From positions 1 through 64,000 of the forward strand of contig NZ_AUHB01000020.1 in NCBI RefSeq assembly GCF_000422965.1: a stretch of DNA of 64,000 nt, in the 5' to 3' direction. Shown one piece after another: positions 17,318-25,698 of this stretch. The notes below the pieces were generated by a model that saw nothing but the letters and a program-made list of their open reading frames with translations, was not told the DNA's origin and searched no databases. Origin of the DNA: Pleomorphomonas oryzae DSM 16300. GTDB taxonomy: Bacteria > Pseudomonadota > Alphaproteobacteria > Rhizobiales > Pleomorphomonadaceae. The position numbers were made by a program, and so were the translations under genes. Every line of letters starts with the position of its first letter. Positions within the stretch are counted from its first letter, which is position 1.

Positions 17318-18223
17318 GTGACGGAAGAGTTGGCGATCAGTTTCATCCTGCGTAGCGAGTGGCAGATCTGGGCCACCGCGTTTCTGCTGGCCGCGCTCGG
17401 CGGCGCGATTTCGGCGCTGTTGTTCATCTCGAACGCGCGCATGACGAGAGCGGCGTATTTCCTCGGCAATTGCGTCATCCTTCTGGTGGCAGCGCTGTCC
17501 AAGGCGCTGTTGGTGCCGACGCATGGCGCGTTTGAAAAGGGCCATCTCGGCGCGTGGCTCGTGCTGTGGGGGCTGGTGCAGGTCGGCTGCGGCTTCGCGC
17601 TGTGGCGTCTGGCGCTGGCGCGGTCGCGCCATGTCCTAGGTCATTGTGGCTTGGCGGTGCTGGCTTTCATCCCGCTGGCCAATCTCTGGCTGTTCTTTGT
17701 TCCTGGGCAAGAGGAGCCCGGTCTGGTCCGGCGCGAGCGAGCGTTTGGCCTTGCCGCCATCCGCGTTGTCGTCGGGGGTATTGTGATCGGTGCGACCCTG
17801 GGGGCAACAATGGCGATCGATGTATGGAAGAGATCGGCGCTGGCAACGCCGGGGGTGTTTCCGTTCGGCATGCTGGTGCAATTCGTGCTGAACAGGGATG
17901 GCCTTGAAAGCACCATCAAGCTGATTACCAGCGGGCCGGTGAACCCAGAGGATAGCGGCAGTATCCGAAGGCTGAGCCACGCTGCGAACGGGACGGAGCT
18001 TCAGAGGGTCAACCTCATCAACTCCGACGATCCCCGGCTCATCGATCCCGCCGACCCCGAGCTGGTCAAGGCGATCAGCGGCGCGGTGCAGACGCGCGTC
18101 TGCGAGGAAGAGGACCTGATCCCGCTTCTCAAGGCCGGCGCGACCGTCAAGGAAACCTATCAGGACAGGGCTGGCCGCAGCGTGGCGGTGGTGGCGGTGA
18201 AGGCCGGGGATTGCGGGCTGTAG
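17318..18223 (+). CDS. Unrecognised membrane protein, single-unit member of KAGAT family
   Basis: The 301-residue protein begins at GTG 17318 after a GGGGAGCGGAGC ribosome site. It has about five hydrophobic segments (residues 15-180), including AAYFLGNCVILLVAALSKAL and the motif RSRHVLGHCGLAVLAFIPLA then NLWLFF. A soluble C-terminal domain follows with VCEEEDLIPLLKAGATVKET and a CGL ending. The layout suggests an inner-membrane anchor with an exported, disulfide-bonded end. The R..GH....AFIPLANLWL motif faintly recalls DUF805, but I do not claim membership. The next gene follows directly. Confidence 0.65.
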   Translation: MTEELAISFILRSEWQIWATAFLLAALGGAISALLFISNARMTRAAYFLGNCVILLVAALSKALLVPTHGAFEKGHLGAWLVLWGLVQVGCGFALWRLALARSRHVLGHCGLAVLAFIPLANLWLFFVPGQEEPGLVRRERAFGLAAIRVVVGGIVIGATLGATMAIDVWKRSALATPGVFPFGMLVQFVLNRDGLESTIKLITSGPVNPEDSGSIRRLSHAANGTELQRVNLINSDDPRLIDPADPELVKAISGAVQTRVCEEEDLIPLLKAGATVKETYQDRAGRSVAVVAVKAGDCGL

Positions 18224-18237
18224 CGCAGGGGGCGGCA

Positions 18238-20100
18238 TTGGAAGAGTTCGCATCAGCCTTTGTCATTCAGTATCTGCTCCCCTACTGGTCGAGCGTCTAC
18301 GGTCTGGCCGCGGCCGGCGGGCTGGTCGGCTGGCTGTCCTTGTGGCCGTGGTTGCAACTCCCTGGGCGGACGACGACGCTGGGACGGGTGCCGTATTTCG
18401 TCCGGCTGTGCCTCGTCACCTTGTTCGTCTGCGTGGTGGAGATCGCGACCGTCAAGGGAGGGGACGCGAGCGTTTGGGGCGTTGCCACAAGGCTGGCGGT
18501 TCTCCTGATGGCGGCGCCGCTGATCGGCGGCTTCTATGTCGGGCGCATCGCGGCGGCGCGGTCGCGGGATGCCTTCGGCCATCCGAACGGGGCAATGCTT
18601 GCCTTCATTCCGCTCGCCAACCTCTGGCTTCTGTTCAAGTCATCGCGGATAAGGGCCGCCGAGCCGTTCGGGCTGACGCACGGCGAGGAAGGCGCGATCT
18701 TCGGATTGATTCTGCTGGTGTTGGCGGGCGGCGCGGTCTCACTGGAGGTCGTTGAAAGAACTGATATGCCCGATATCGATAACATGATGCAGATGATCGA
18801 AGTCGTCGGGACCAAGCAGCAAATCCGCGATGACGGTTTGCAAAAGGCGCTCGAAGGCAAAGCCAAGGTCATGAAGATGCCGTCGGAGTATAACGGCGAT
18901 TATGATTATGATGCCGTCAAGGTCGAGCAGGAGGTCATCACCTTTACTTTGAAGGCACGTTGGCCGGGGCGAGTTGCCGACCTGCGCGTTCAGCGCAAAA
19001 GGCGATCGGACGTGTGCGGGGATCTCGGCAATGCCGAGTATCTCAAGGCGGGCGCGATCTTCCGGACGGTTTTCCTCAACAGCGACGGTCTGGAAGAAGC
19101 GGCGATGACGACCTCGGCTAGGGATTGCGGGTCTCTGCCGTCCATTGTGCCGTGGTGGGCCCGGTCGTTGTCGGACCTGAGCTGGCCAACCGCGCTGACG
19201 CTGGAGGGCAAGACGGCGAACGAGCGGGCTCTGCACTTCCTCATTCTGCCCGACAGCCGGATTTGGAGTGTCAGCCTGGGGTTGATGATGCTCGGCGGTC
19301 TGGGGGCGGCAGCCTTCCGATCGAAGGGAACACTGGGCCGCGCGCCGTATTTCCTCGGCAACTGCGTTCTTGTGCTGGTTGCGACGGTGTCGTGGGCGCT
19401 GTTGATCCCCACGACGGTGCTGGTGACCAACGGCCACATGGGCTTCATGGCGACGCTGTGGGCGTTGGTGCAAGTGGCCTGCGGTGCCGTGCTGTGGCGC
19501 CTTGCCGCGCGGCGGTCGCGCGAGGTGCATGGCCATGCCAAGGCGGCAGCGCTGGCCTTCGTTCCGGTGGCCAATCTCTGGCTGCTGGTCGCGCCGCCCT
19601 TGGGCGGGAAAGAGTCGGGCGCCGGTGTTCTCCGTCTTGTCTTTTCGGCGGGACAGATCGTCAGCGTTCTAGCCGGTCTGGCGCTGCTTGGCGGGGCTTA
19701 CTGGGCGGAGGATGAGATCGAGCAGGGGATCAGTCACGGTCTGCTGCAAGACCGCGTGCCCGCCGATCTCTGGATCCGCTTCGCCATCAACAAGGATGGC
19801 ATCGAGAAGGTTCTCAAGGGCGTGGCCGGTGCCGGAAGTCCGGCGCCCCGGCCGGACGAGCCGTTCACCCAGTCCGACATGCGGGCGGTTGGGCTGACTC
19901 TTTACGAGACATGGATCTCCAATCAGTACAGCAGCCGTTTCTCCCAAAAGCAGATGGTCCAGCTCACGGATTATCATTGCTCGGTGGTCGATGATGTTAC
20001 GCTCATGAAGGCCGGCGCCACCCTGCAACATGTCTATGTGGCCCGAAGCGGTCGCAAACTCGGCACGATCAAGGTGTCGAAAGAGGTTTGCGGCCTCTGA
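18238..20100 (+). CDS. Unrecognised membrane protein, two-unit member of KAGAT family
   Basis: TTG 18238 with GGGGG upstream is chosen because the following EEFASAF matches both the neighbouring remnant and the start of the sister gene; the frame is open back to 18211. The 620 residues are two tandem copies of the sister protein's layout. Each copy has membrane segments, an AFIPLANLWLLF or AFVPVANLWLLV motif, and a soluble Cys domain (VCGDLGNAEYLKAGAIFRT; CSVVDDVTLMKAGATLQHV) ending ARDCG or EVCGL. The stop of the upstream gene is 15 bases away, so the two are one operon. Confidence 0.65.
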   Translation: MEEFASAFVIQYLLPYWSSVYGLAAAGGLVGWLSLWPWLQLPGRTTTLGRVPYFVRLCLVTLFVCVVEIATVKGGDASVWGVATRLAVLLMAAPLIGGFYVGRIAAARSRDAFGHPNGAMLAFIPLANLWLLFKSSRIRAAEPFGLTHGEEGAIFGLILLVLAGGAVSLEVVERTDMPDIDNMMQMIEVVGTKQQIRDDGLQKALEGKAKVMKMPSEYNGDYDYDAVKVEQEVITFTLKARWPGRVADLRVQRKRRSDVCGDLGNAEYLKAGAIFRTVFLNSDGLEEAAMTTSARDCGSLPSIVPWWARSLSDLSWPTALTLEGKTANERALHFLILPDSRIWSVSLGLMMLGGLGAAAFRSKGTLGRAPYFLGNCVLVLVATVSWALLIPTTVLVTNGHMGFMATLWALVQVACGAVLWRLAARRSREVHGHAKAAALAFVPVANLWLLVAPPLGGKESGAGVLRLVFSAGQIVSVLAGLALLGGAYWAEDEIEQGISHGLLQDRVPADLWIRFAINKDGIEKVLKGVAGAGSPAPRPDEPFTQSDMRAVGLTLYETWISNQYSSRFSQKQMVQLTDYHCSVVDDVTLMKAGATLQHVYVARSGRKLGTIKVSKEVCGL

Positions 20101-20208
20101 GGCAGCCGGCTTTCCCGCGACATATATTGTGGGTATACGTGCATAACCGACTGTCGCGTCGAGGATCGGTGGCGCATGTTATGGGTGTATTCCCAAAACG
20201 GAGACCGG

Positions 20209-20580
20209 ATGGCGAGACCGCAGAAGCCCCGCACCGTCAGTGATGGACTGCCCGCGAGCTACTTCAAGCCGCAGGGCATCCCTCTGGTTTCGCTCAGCGA
20301 GATCGTGCTGACGCTCGATGGACACGAGGCCTTGCGCCTCGTCGATGTCGAGGGGCTGGACCAGCAGGAAGCGGCCCGGCGAATGAACGTATCGCGGTCG
20401 ACGCTGTCGCGCATCCTCGGCGAGGCGCGGCGGACGACGGCCACCGCCATCACGGCCGGGCTGGCGCTCCGCATCGAGGGCGGCAGCGTGACGCGGCCCA
20501 AGGATGGCGGCTGCGGTCATCGCCCCAAGGACACCGTGGATCTCGGGATGTCAGACTTGAAAGACGAAGACCGATCATGA
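20209..20580 (+). CDS. DUF134-family DNA-binding protein
   Basis: Start at ATG 20209, giving the typical opening MARPQKPR. The 123 residues include a sigma-like helix-turn-helix (HEALRLVDVEGLDQQEAARR, then MNVSRSTLSRILGEARR), which defines DUF134. These are small regulators usually found beside NifX/NifB-type genes, as here: the stop overlaps the start of the next gene (ATGA). Inverted arms CGCGACA (20116-20122) and TGTCGCG (20152-20158) upstream could be an operator. Confidence 0.85.
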   Translation: MARPQKPRTVSDGLPASYFKPQGIPLVSLSEIVLTLDGHEALRLVDVEGLDQQEAARRMNVSRSTLSRILGEARRTTATAITAGLALRIEGGSVTRPKDGGCGHRPKDTVDLGMSDLKDEDRS

Positions 20581-20963
20581 CCCTGCTTGCCGTTCCCTCC
20601 GATGCCCCCGGCGGCTTCGATGCCGAAATATCCGGACACTTCGGCCATTGCGACGCCTTCTCGCTGTTTCGCATCGAGGGCGGCCATGTGGTGCAATCAG
20701 CTATTCTGCCGGCTGTGCCGCACGACAATTGCCTGGCGCCGGTGCGCCAATTGGCCGAGCACGGCGTGACGGCCATCATCGCCTATGGCATGGGCGCCCG
20801 GCCATTGTCCGGTTTCCTCGCCTCGGGCATTCAGCCCTTCCATGCCGGCGATCACCGCAAGGTGGGCGATGTGGTGGAGGCCTTCCTCGGCAAGGCGCTC
20901 ACGGCCTTTTCGGCCGACCACACCTGCGCGCATCATGCCGAGGGCGAGGACTGCCACCACTGA
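20577..20963 (+). CDS. NifX/NifB-like dinitrogenase iron-molybdenum cofactor-type protein
   Basis: The 128-residue product begins with the NifX-like strand TLLAVPSDAPGGFDAEISGH and FGHCDAFSLF, as in stand-alone members of the iron-molybdenum cofactor biosynthesis family. It continues with ILPAVPHDNCLAPVRQLAEH and AIIAYGMGARPLSGFLASGI. The C-terminus is His/Cys-rich (HTCAHHAEGEDCHH), suggesting metal binding. Translational coupling (ATGA) with the DUF134 gene suggests one unit. No other nif genes are in view, so a role in general metal-cluster handling is as likely as one in nitrogen fixation. Confidence 0.85.
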   Translation: MTLLAVPSDAPGGFDAEISGHFGHCDAFSLFRIEGGHVVQSAILPAVPHDNCLAPVRQLAEHGVTAIIAYGMGARPLSGFLASGIQPFHAGDHRKVGDVVEAFLGKALTAFSADHTCAHHAEGEDCHH

Positions 20964-20971
20964 AGGCTTGC

Positions 20972-21215
20972 TCGAAAATTCTACTGGGGTGGGCATCCCC
21001 AGCATCCGCTTTGTCCGAAAAGTCTGCAACTTTTCGGGCAGATACCTTGGCATAGAATGCTGCGCTTCCGGTGCTCACGAGCTGTTTCTCAGACGCAACT
21101 CCGGACACAAAACCGGTTCCCACTTTTGCTGGAGTTGCTCGAAGTTCGCTCCGCTCCGGTTCTCGCGCTCGTCGCCATCTGCCTAGCCACCAGCGAATTT
21201 TGAGGCAGGCTCTAC
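20972..21215. repeat. Interspersed repeat B, copy interrupted by a RIME-like element
   Basis: Compared with 6641-6776, the blocks AAATTCTACTGGGGTGGGCA ... GCTTCCGGTGCTCACG and TTCGCTCCGCTCCGGTTCTC ... AGCGAATTTT are kept. Between the last two lie 21083-21143, which match the RIME-like element at 14871. The rest of the gap to 21318 holds a half palindromic element and no gene. Confidence 0.6.
21083..21143. repeat. RIME-like intergenic element, copy 2 (nested)
   Basis: TTTCTCAGACGCAACTCCGG followed by ACACAAAACCGGTTCCCACT and TTTGCTGGAGTTGCTC differs from 14871-14940 at only a few positions. It is nested in repeat B. Confidence 0.6.
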
Positions 21216-21235
21216 GGAGCTAGCTGGACAGAGAA

Positions 21236-21300
21236 ACCTATACGGGCGGCTTGCTTCGTTCTGCCCGAGGTCCCAGCCGTCGCTGGGATGGCAGATTGAT
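21236..21300. repeat. Half copy of palindromic element
   Basis: CCTATACGGGCGGCTTGC, then TTCTGCCCGAGGTCCCAGCC and a GTCGCTGGGATGGCAG end, match the left half of the full copies, with a diverged inner hairpin. Confidence 0.6.
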
Positions 21301-21318
21301 GGGTTCCGGCCCCCGTCG

Positions 21319-23298
21319 TCAGCGGCTGGATGGGGGGCTGCTGGCGAGGCCGGCTGGCCGCCCGGCCACCTCGGCGAAATAGGGCCGGAACAGCGAGGCG
21401 TAGAGTTGTGCGCCGGTGTGCGACAGGTGGTTGGTGTCGTAATAGAGCGGCATGTTGCCGGCCATGCTGGTGCAGGTATCGTTCGGGCACAGCACCGTTG
21501 CCGGATCGGTTATCCTGAGGTTCGGGTGGTTGAGCTGCTCGGTCTCCAGCAGCCCTTGGACGGACGCTTGGCGCCGGCGGTATTCGGCGAGGGGCATGGT
21601 GGGAACGGGCGGAGCATCGAGGCCGATTCTTTCGCGGAACCAGGCGCGACCGGCGAACTCGGCGATGTTCACGCCATAGGTTGGAACGGACGGCGCCGTT
21701 ACCACCGTGCTCGCCGCATAGAATGACAAGCTCTTGTCGAACGTGTCGTACATCGAGCTATACCGTGTGGGAAACTCCGGGTCGGCGGGGTTGTCGGCGA
21801 GGTAATCCGGCCACCGGGTGATCGCGATGATCAGGGCGGGATGGTATTTCCCAAAGCTCTGCATGGCGAGCTCGTGCTCGGCGATGCATTGGGTGGTTTC
21901 ACCGGTGACCGGATCTGCGAACAGCCTGCAGCCGTTCTGGCCGAAGAACAGGCCGCGCAGGCCGTATTGCGCCGCGACCTCGCCGATTTCGGCCGCCGTC
22001 GCTTCGGAATGCGAGTCGCCGATAATGAAGAACGATACGCCTTGGGCTTCTTGTGATCCGACCGGGCAGGTGTAGGGCACCTTCGTGTGACTGAGGCACT
22101 GCCGGAAGATGAGCCGGGAGCCGTTCTTCGTGGTCAGGTAGATGTCCGAGATTTCCTTTGGCAACCGGTGGGGAAAGCCCTTGGCCGTGTAAATCGAGAT
22201 GCCCATGCCGACCAGCAGCAGGACGCAGGTGGTGAGCGCGGCGAACAGCGCGCGGCGGCTCGACAGGAATTGGCGGCGGCGGATCGGCATTTCCCAAAGG
22301 TGGTAGCCGACGAAAGACAGGACGAGCGACAGGCCGACGACGAGGACGCGGGTCGTTGGGTCCTGGGGCGGCAGGCCGACGCTCGCCGCGATCACGATCA
22401 GCGGCCAGTGCCAGAGGTAAAGCGCGTAGGAAAGGCGGCCGACCGAGGCGAATGGCGCCAAAGCCATCAGCCGATTGACCGGTCCACCGTTGGCGACGAC
22501 GAGCGCGGCGGCGCCGAGCACCGGGGGCAGCGCCAAGTAACCGGGGAAACTCGCGGACTCGTTCAGAAACAAAGAGGCCCAGACGACGCCAGCCAGACCG
22601 GCGACGCCGAGGACTGCACGCCCTGTCGAACGCAGGCGATCCTGAAGCGGCAGGATGGCGATCAGGCCGCCGATGCCGAGCTCCCAGAAGCGGGTCGGCA
22701 GTAGGAAGTAGGACGGCGCCCAGTTGGCGATGCCGCCGGCGATGCTGAGGGCAAGCGACAGGACGACCGTGCCGGCGATCAGCCAGGATGGCCGGTAGCC
22801 GCGCCGAGCGGCCAGCATCAACAGCCAGGGAAAGACCAGATAGAACTGCTCCTCGACGCCGAGCGACCAGGTATGCAATAGCGGTTTGTTGATGCTGCCC
22901 GGGTCGAAGTAGCCGCCGCCACCCATGAAGACGAAATTGGACGCCGACAGCGCCGCCCAGACCAGGGTTCGGCCAAAGGTCTGGTAGGTCTGCATGATCA
23001 GGCTCAGCCAGCCGAGGACGACCGTGGCGGCGAGGACGATGACGAGGTTGGGGTAGATGCGGCGGAAGCGGCGCTCGTAGAAATCGATCAGGCTGAAGGA
23101 GCCGGCGTCGATACGACGGGTGATCAATGAGGTGATTAGGAAGCCGGAAATGACGAAGAACACGTCGACGCCGACAAAGCCACCGGGCAACCAGCCGACA
23201 TCGAGATGAAAGAGAATGACAATGGCGACGGCCAGCGCCCGCAACCCATCGATATCGGCGCGGTATCCCACTCCGGTTTCTGACACAACAGCCCCCAC
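21319..23298 (-). CDS. OafA-type acyltransferase fused to SGNH hydrolase domain
   Basis: The 659-residue protein starts YRADIDGLRALAVAIVILFH, the Acyltransferase 3 signature, and continues with PGGFVGVDVFFVISGFLITS and about ten membrane helices to residue ~380. A periplasmic SGNH domain follows with GDSHSEA near residue 426 and the closing DTNHLSHTGAQ near residue 620, so the Ser-Asp-His triad is complete. Such proteins O-acetylate surface polysaccharides or peptidoglycan. It is a close paralogue of the gene at 58.1-60.1 kb in the phage region. Confidence 0.9.
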   Translation of the reverse strand: MGAVVSETGVGYRADIDGLRALAVAIVILFHLDVGWLPGGFVGVDVFFVISGFLITSLITRRIDAGSFSLIDFYERRFRRIYPNLVIVLAATVVLGWLSLIMQTYQTFGRTLVWAALSASNFVFMGGGGYFDPGSINKPLLHTWSLGVEEQFYLVFPWLLMLAARRGYRPSWLIAGTVVLSLALSIAGGIANWAPSYFLLPTRFWELGIGGLIAILPLQDRLRSTGRAVLGVAGLAGVVWASLFLNESASFPGYLALPPVLGAAALVVANGGPVNRLMALAPFASVGRLSYALYLWHWPLIVIAASVGLPPQDPTTRVLVVGLSLVLSFVGYHLWEMPIRRRQFLSSRRALFAALTTCVLLLVGMGISIYTAKGFPHRLPKEISDIYLTTKNGSRLIFRQCLSHTKVPYTCPVGSQEAQGVSFFIIGDSHSEATAAEIGEVAAQYGLRGLFFGQNGCRLFADPVTGETTQCIAEHELAMQSFGKYHPALIIAITRWPDYLADNPADPEFPTRYSSMYDTFDKSLSFYAASTVVTAPSVPTYGVNIAEFAGRAWFRERIGLDAPPVPTMPLAEYRRRQASVQGLLETEQLNHPNLRITDPATVLCPNDTCTSMAGNMPLYYDTNHLSHTGAQLYASLFRPYFAEVAGRPAGLASSPPSSR

Positions 23299-23431
23299 GC
23301 TGCCCGCCGCGTTCGCGCATGGCGGGCAGATCCAACCCCAGCGCGCGCGTTATAGGGGTGTGCCGCGCGGATTGGAATATACATCCGCTTGTTTCCAAGA
23401 AACAAAATCAAGGGGTGGCGCCGACGATCTG

Positions 23432-24154
23432 TCAGGCCCGCGCCTCATACTCCGCCACAAGCTTGTCCAGAAACACGAACAGCTTTTCGTTCATCTCGGT
23501 GTAGTCGTTGCGGCGGAGGGCGTCCGGCTGCTGGACGAAGCGGTAGGCGGTGAGGGTGGGGAACTCGGCTTCCGAGGCGGCGATCAGGAGCTCGACCACT
23601 TCGGGCGTGAGTTCCATGTGGCACTGAAAGCCGTAAGCGAGCTTGCCGTATTCGATGATCTGGCGCGGGCAGCCGGCGCTTGTCGCGATCACCACGGCGT
23701 CCGGCGTCAGGCCGGGCATGTCGGAATGCCAATGGCCGACCTCAAGCGTCGGGCCGAAAGGAGCGAACTTGTCGTTGGCAAGGCCGGCGGCCGTCAGCAT
23801 GATCGGGAACTTGCCGATCTCCTTCTCCGGGCTGTGCTCGCACGGCGCACCGAGCGCCTCGCCCATCAGCTGCGAGCCGAGGCAGACGCCGACAACCGCT
23901 TTCCCGGCGGCGACCGCCCGAGCGATCAGCGCCTGCTCGGTCTTCGAGTCGAAGTGCGGGCATTCCGCGAGCGTGGTGGCGGGCGACTGCGGACCGCCCA
24001 TGACGACCAGCATGTCCAGACCGTCGAGCGAGACGGGCAGCAGCTCGTCCAGGTAGACACGCGAATAGCCCACCGTATGGCCCCGGCTCGCCGCCCAGGT
24101 CTCATAGGCGCCGGGGGCTTCGAAGGATTCGTGGACGACGAAGTGAAGGTGCAT
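23432..24154 (-). CDS. Class I (type 1) glutamine amidotransferase
   Basis: Start at ATG 24154 with GAGGGA upstream. The 240-residue protein has the nucleophile elbow GVCLGSQLMGEALG and the His-x-Glu pair in FQCHMELTPE, so the Cys-His-Glu triad is complete. The size and the GHWHSD motif fit the stand-alone GuaA-like/YfeJ group, which release ammonia from glutamine or gamma-glutamyl compounds. No synthetase partner is nearby, so the acceptor is unknown. Confidence 0.88.
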   Translation of the reverse strand: MHLHFVVHESFEAPGAYETWAASRGHTVGYSRVYLDELLPVSLDGLDMLVVMGGPQSPATTLAECPHFDSKTEQALIARAVAAGKAVVGVCLGSQLMGEALGAPCEHSPEKEIGKFPIMLTAAGLANDKFAPFGPTLEVGHWHSDMPGLTPDAVVIATSAGCPRQIIEYGKLAYGFQCHMELTPEVVELLIAASEAEFPTLTAYRFVQQPDALRRNDYTEMNEKLFVFLDKLVAEYEARA

Positions 24155-24435
24155 GGTGGGTCCCTCTGAGGCGGCCTCGATATGAAAAAGCCCCGCGGAC
24201 GGCTGTCGGCGAGGCCTCGGCGGGTGGGGTTCGCGGGTTTATCGGACCGCTTGGCCGGTCACCGCAAAAGCCTCAGCGCGTACGTCAGCCGGCGTCTGCG
24301 GGCCTTGGTGGTGCGAGGGGCGGGGCTGCGATCATTTGGTCATTGATATTCTTGGATTCCAAGGCGCCGTCAAGGGCGCTCCGGCTTTCCGAAAGAGAAA
24401 CGGCGGCGCTGTCCGATCATCGGATTTTCCGGTTT
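24155..24435. other. Intergenic region with possible minus-strand hairpin
   Basis: On the minus strand CCCC...GCGGGGC followed by TTTTTC (24183-24230) could be a terminator after the VOC gene or part of a leader before the amidotransferase gene. No coding frame is convincing. Confidence 0.35.
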
Positions 24436-24786
24436 TCAGAGATGGGCGAGGATGTTGACGAGGCGGCCCAGGGGATCGCGCACGAAGAAGCGGCGCACGC
24501 CCCAGGGCTCGGTGACCGGTCCGTATTCTGGCGTGTGGCCGGCCTGAAGGATCCGCAGGTGCGCCTCTTCCAGGTCGTCTACTTCGATGGAGAGATCGGG
24601 CACCGGCGTGCCCGAGCCGCCCTCGGCGGCAAAGCTGATCTGGGGCGTCGCCTCACCCGAACCGACCATGGTGATGATCCAGCCGTGGTCCATGGCGAGC
24701 GTCATGCCGAGCACGTCGCCATAGAAGGCCTTGGCGATGTCCATCCGATCGGTGGCGATGTTGGCGACGACACGTTTGACGATCAT
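24436..24786 (-). CDS. VOC-family (glyoxalase-fold) protein
   Basis: Start at ATG 24786, preceded by GGAGGGAGCC. The 116 residues form two VOC repeats (VVANIATDRMDIAKAFYGDV; LSIEVDDLEEAHLRILQAG) and close with WGVRRFFVRDPLGRLVNIL, the usual glyoxalase/bleomycin-resistance ending. A role in small-molecule binding or degradation is likely, with no substrate hint. It is unrelated in sequence to the VOC protein at 381-755. Confidence 0.85.
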   Translation of the reverse strand: MIVKRVVANIATDRMDIAKAFYGDVLGMTLAMDHGWIITMVGSGEATPQISFAAEGGSGTPVPDLSIEVDDLEEAHLRILQAGHTPEYGPVTEPWGVRRFFVRDPLGRLVNILAHL

Positions 24787-24994
24787 GGTAGGCTCCCTCC
24801 AGAGAATTGGGCGGAGGATAGCAGATTGGCGTGTCGCTGGGAGCGTTCTGTCGGTTTCGACCTCTCTCGAAGGCGATGAGGTTGCGTGGATCATGTCAAT
24901 TGGCGCCGACCGCCTGGAACAAGAGAGGGCGGCCAACGATTGTTCTTGGGAAACGCCGGGGCTGATGCCAAGGCGGCATGGACGGAGACTCGCG

Positions 24995-25141
24995 ATGCTC
25001 GACCTATTTCTGCAAATGTTTCTGATCGCCCGCTCCCGTCGTGACGGGCGCCGCAGCTTGAAATGGGCGCTGGTCTGGACGGCGGTGGCGATCCTCGCCG
25101 GCCCGGCCATCGGCAAGATCATCGAGGAGCAGGGGAAGTAG
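24995..25141 (+). CDS. Small single-membrane-span protein (48 aa)
   Basis: ATG 24995 gives 48 residues: a short hydrophobic start (MLDLFLQMFLIARSRR), a basic loop, one clear membrane helix (LKWALVWTAVAILAGPAIG) and a charged end KIIEEQGK. A decayed copy of the same gene lies at 14941-15063 inside repeats, so the gene has been duplicated or moved. No family recognised. The ribosome site is GGAG, ten bases upstream. Confidence 0.55.
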   Translation: MLDLFLQMFLIARSRRDGRRSLKWALVWTAVAILAGPAIGKIIEEQGK

Positions 25142-25397
25142 GCGCGATTTGCGCTGCGCACTGCTCCGCCGCGACGATTGAACGCGTCCTCGCATCTTCG
25201 ATGGGTAAACGGAGAGCGCCATTTGCCGCTCGCTCCGTTCCGTTCGGCGCAAATCTTCCAGCGAGGCGCCAAGCCAAAAGGCTCGTTGCAGTCGGCTTGA
25301 TGGAACCGTTAGGCGGCCTCGCGAATTTGCTTAGTGTCGTAGGTATTTATCGGGCTGAGATTTGTTGTCCTCGCCGCCCCTTTTTAGGAGACCGCCC

Positions 25398-25556
25398 ATG
25401 ACACTCGGAACCATCCTGGTGATCGTCCTCATCCTGATCCTCCTCGGCGCTTTGCCGACATGGCCATATAGCTCGCGTTGGGGCTATGGCCCGTCCGGCG
25501 GCCTGGGTCTGATCCTGTTGATCATCGTCATTCTGATGTTGATGGGACGAATCTAG
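25398..25556 (+). CDS. DUF3309-family membrane mini-protein
   Basis: Start ATG 25398 after AGGAGA. The 52 residues (LGTILVIVLILILLGALPTW, a short WGYGPSGGLG turn, then a second helix ending LMGRI) match DUF3309, a two-helix membrane peptide common in proteobacteria. Function unknown; often stress-associated. A GC-rich hairpin at 25599-25626 with three T may terminate it. Confidence 0.9.
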   Translation: MTLGTILVIVLILILLGALPTWPYSSRWGYGPSGGLGLILLIIVILMLMGRI

Positions 25557-25598
25557 CGAAGCTCCGGTGCCTTGCTAGGGCGCCAATGAGTTTACACA

Positions 25599-25629
25599 CC
25601 GCCGCGACGGACCCCCGCCGCGGCGGTTT
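25599..25629 (+). terminator. Weak terminator-like hairpin
   Basis: CCGCCGCG (25599-25606) pairs with CGCGGCGG (25619-25626), followed by TTT. It separates DUF3309 from the phage-like genes. Confidence 0.4.
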
Positions 25630-25698
25630 ACCATTGAAGCGCCGTCACCGCGTAAACCACCGCCTGCCTAGAGTGCGGCACGGTTTTCGGGGTGGCTC

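Noticed and set aside
24180-24340. Riboswitch or leader before the glutamine amidotransferase
   Set aside because: A GC-rich hairpin followed by T is present, but I could not match it to any known riboswitch core and it may simply terminate the upstream VOC gene.
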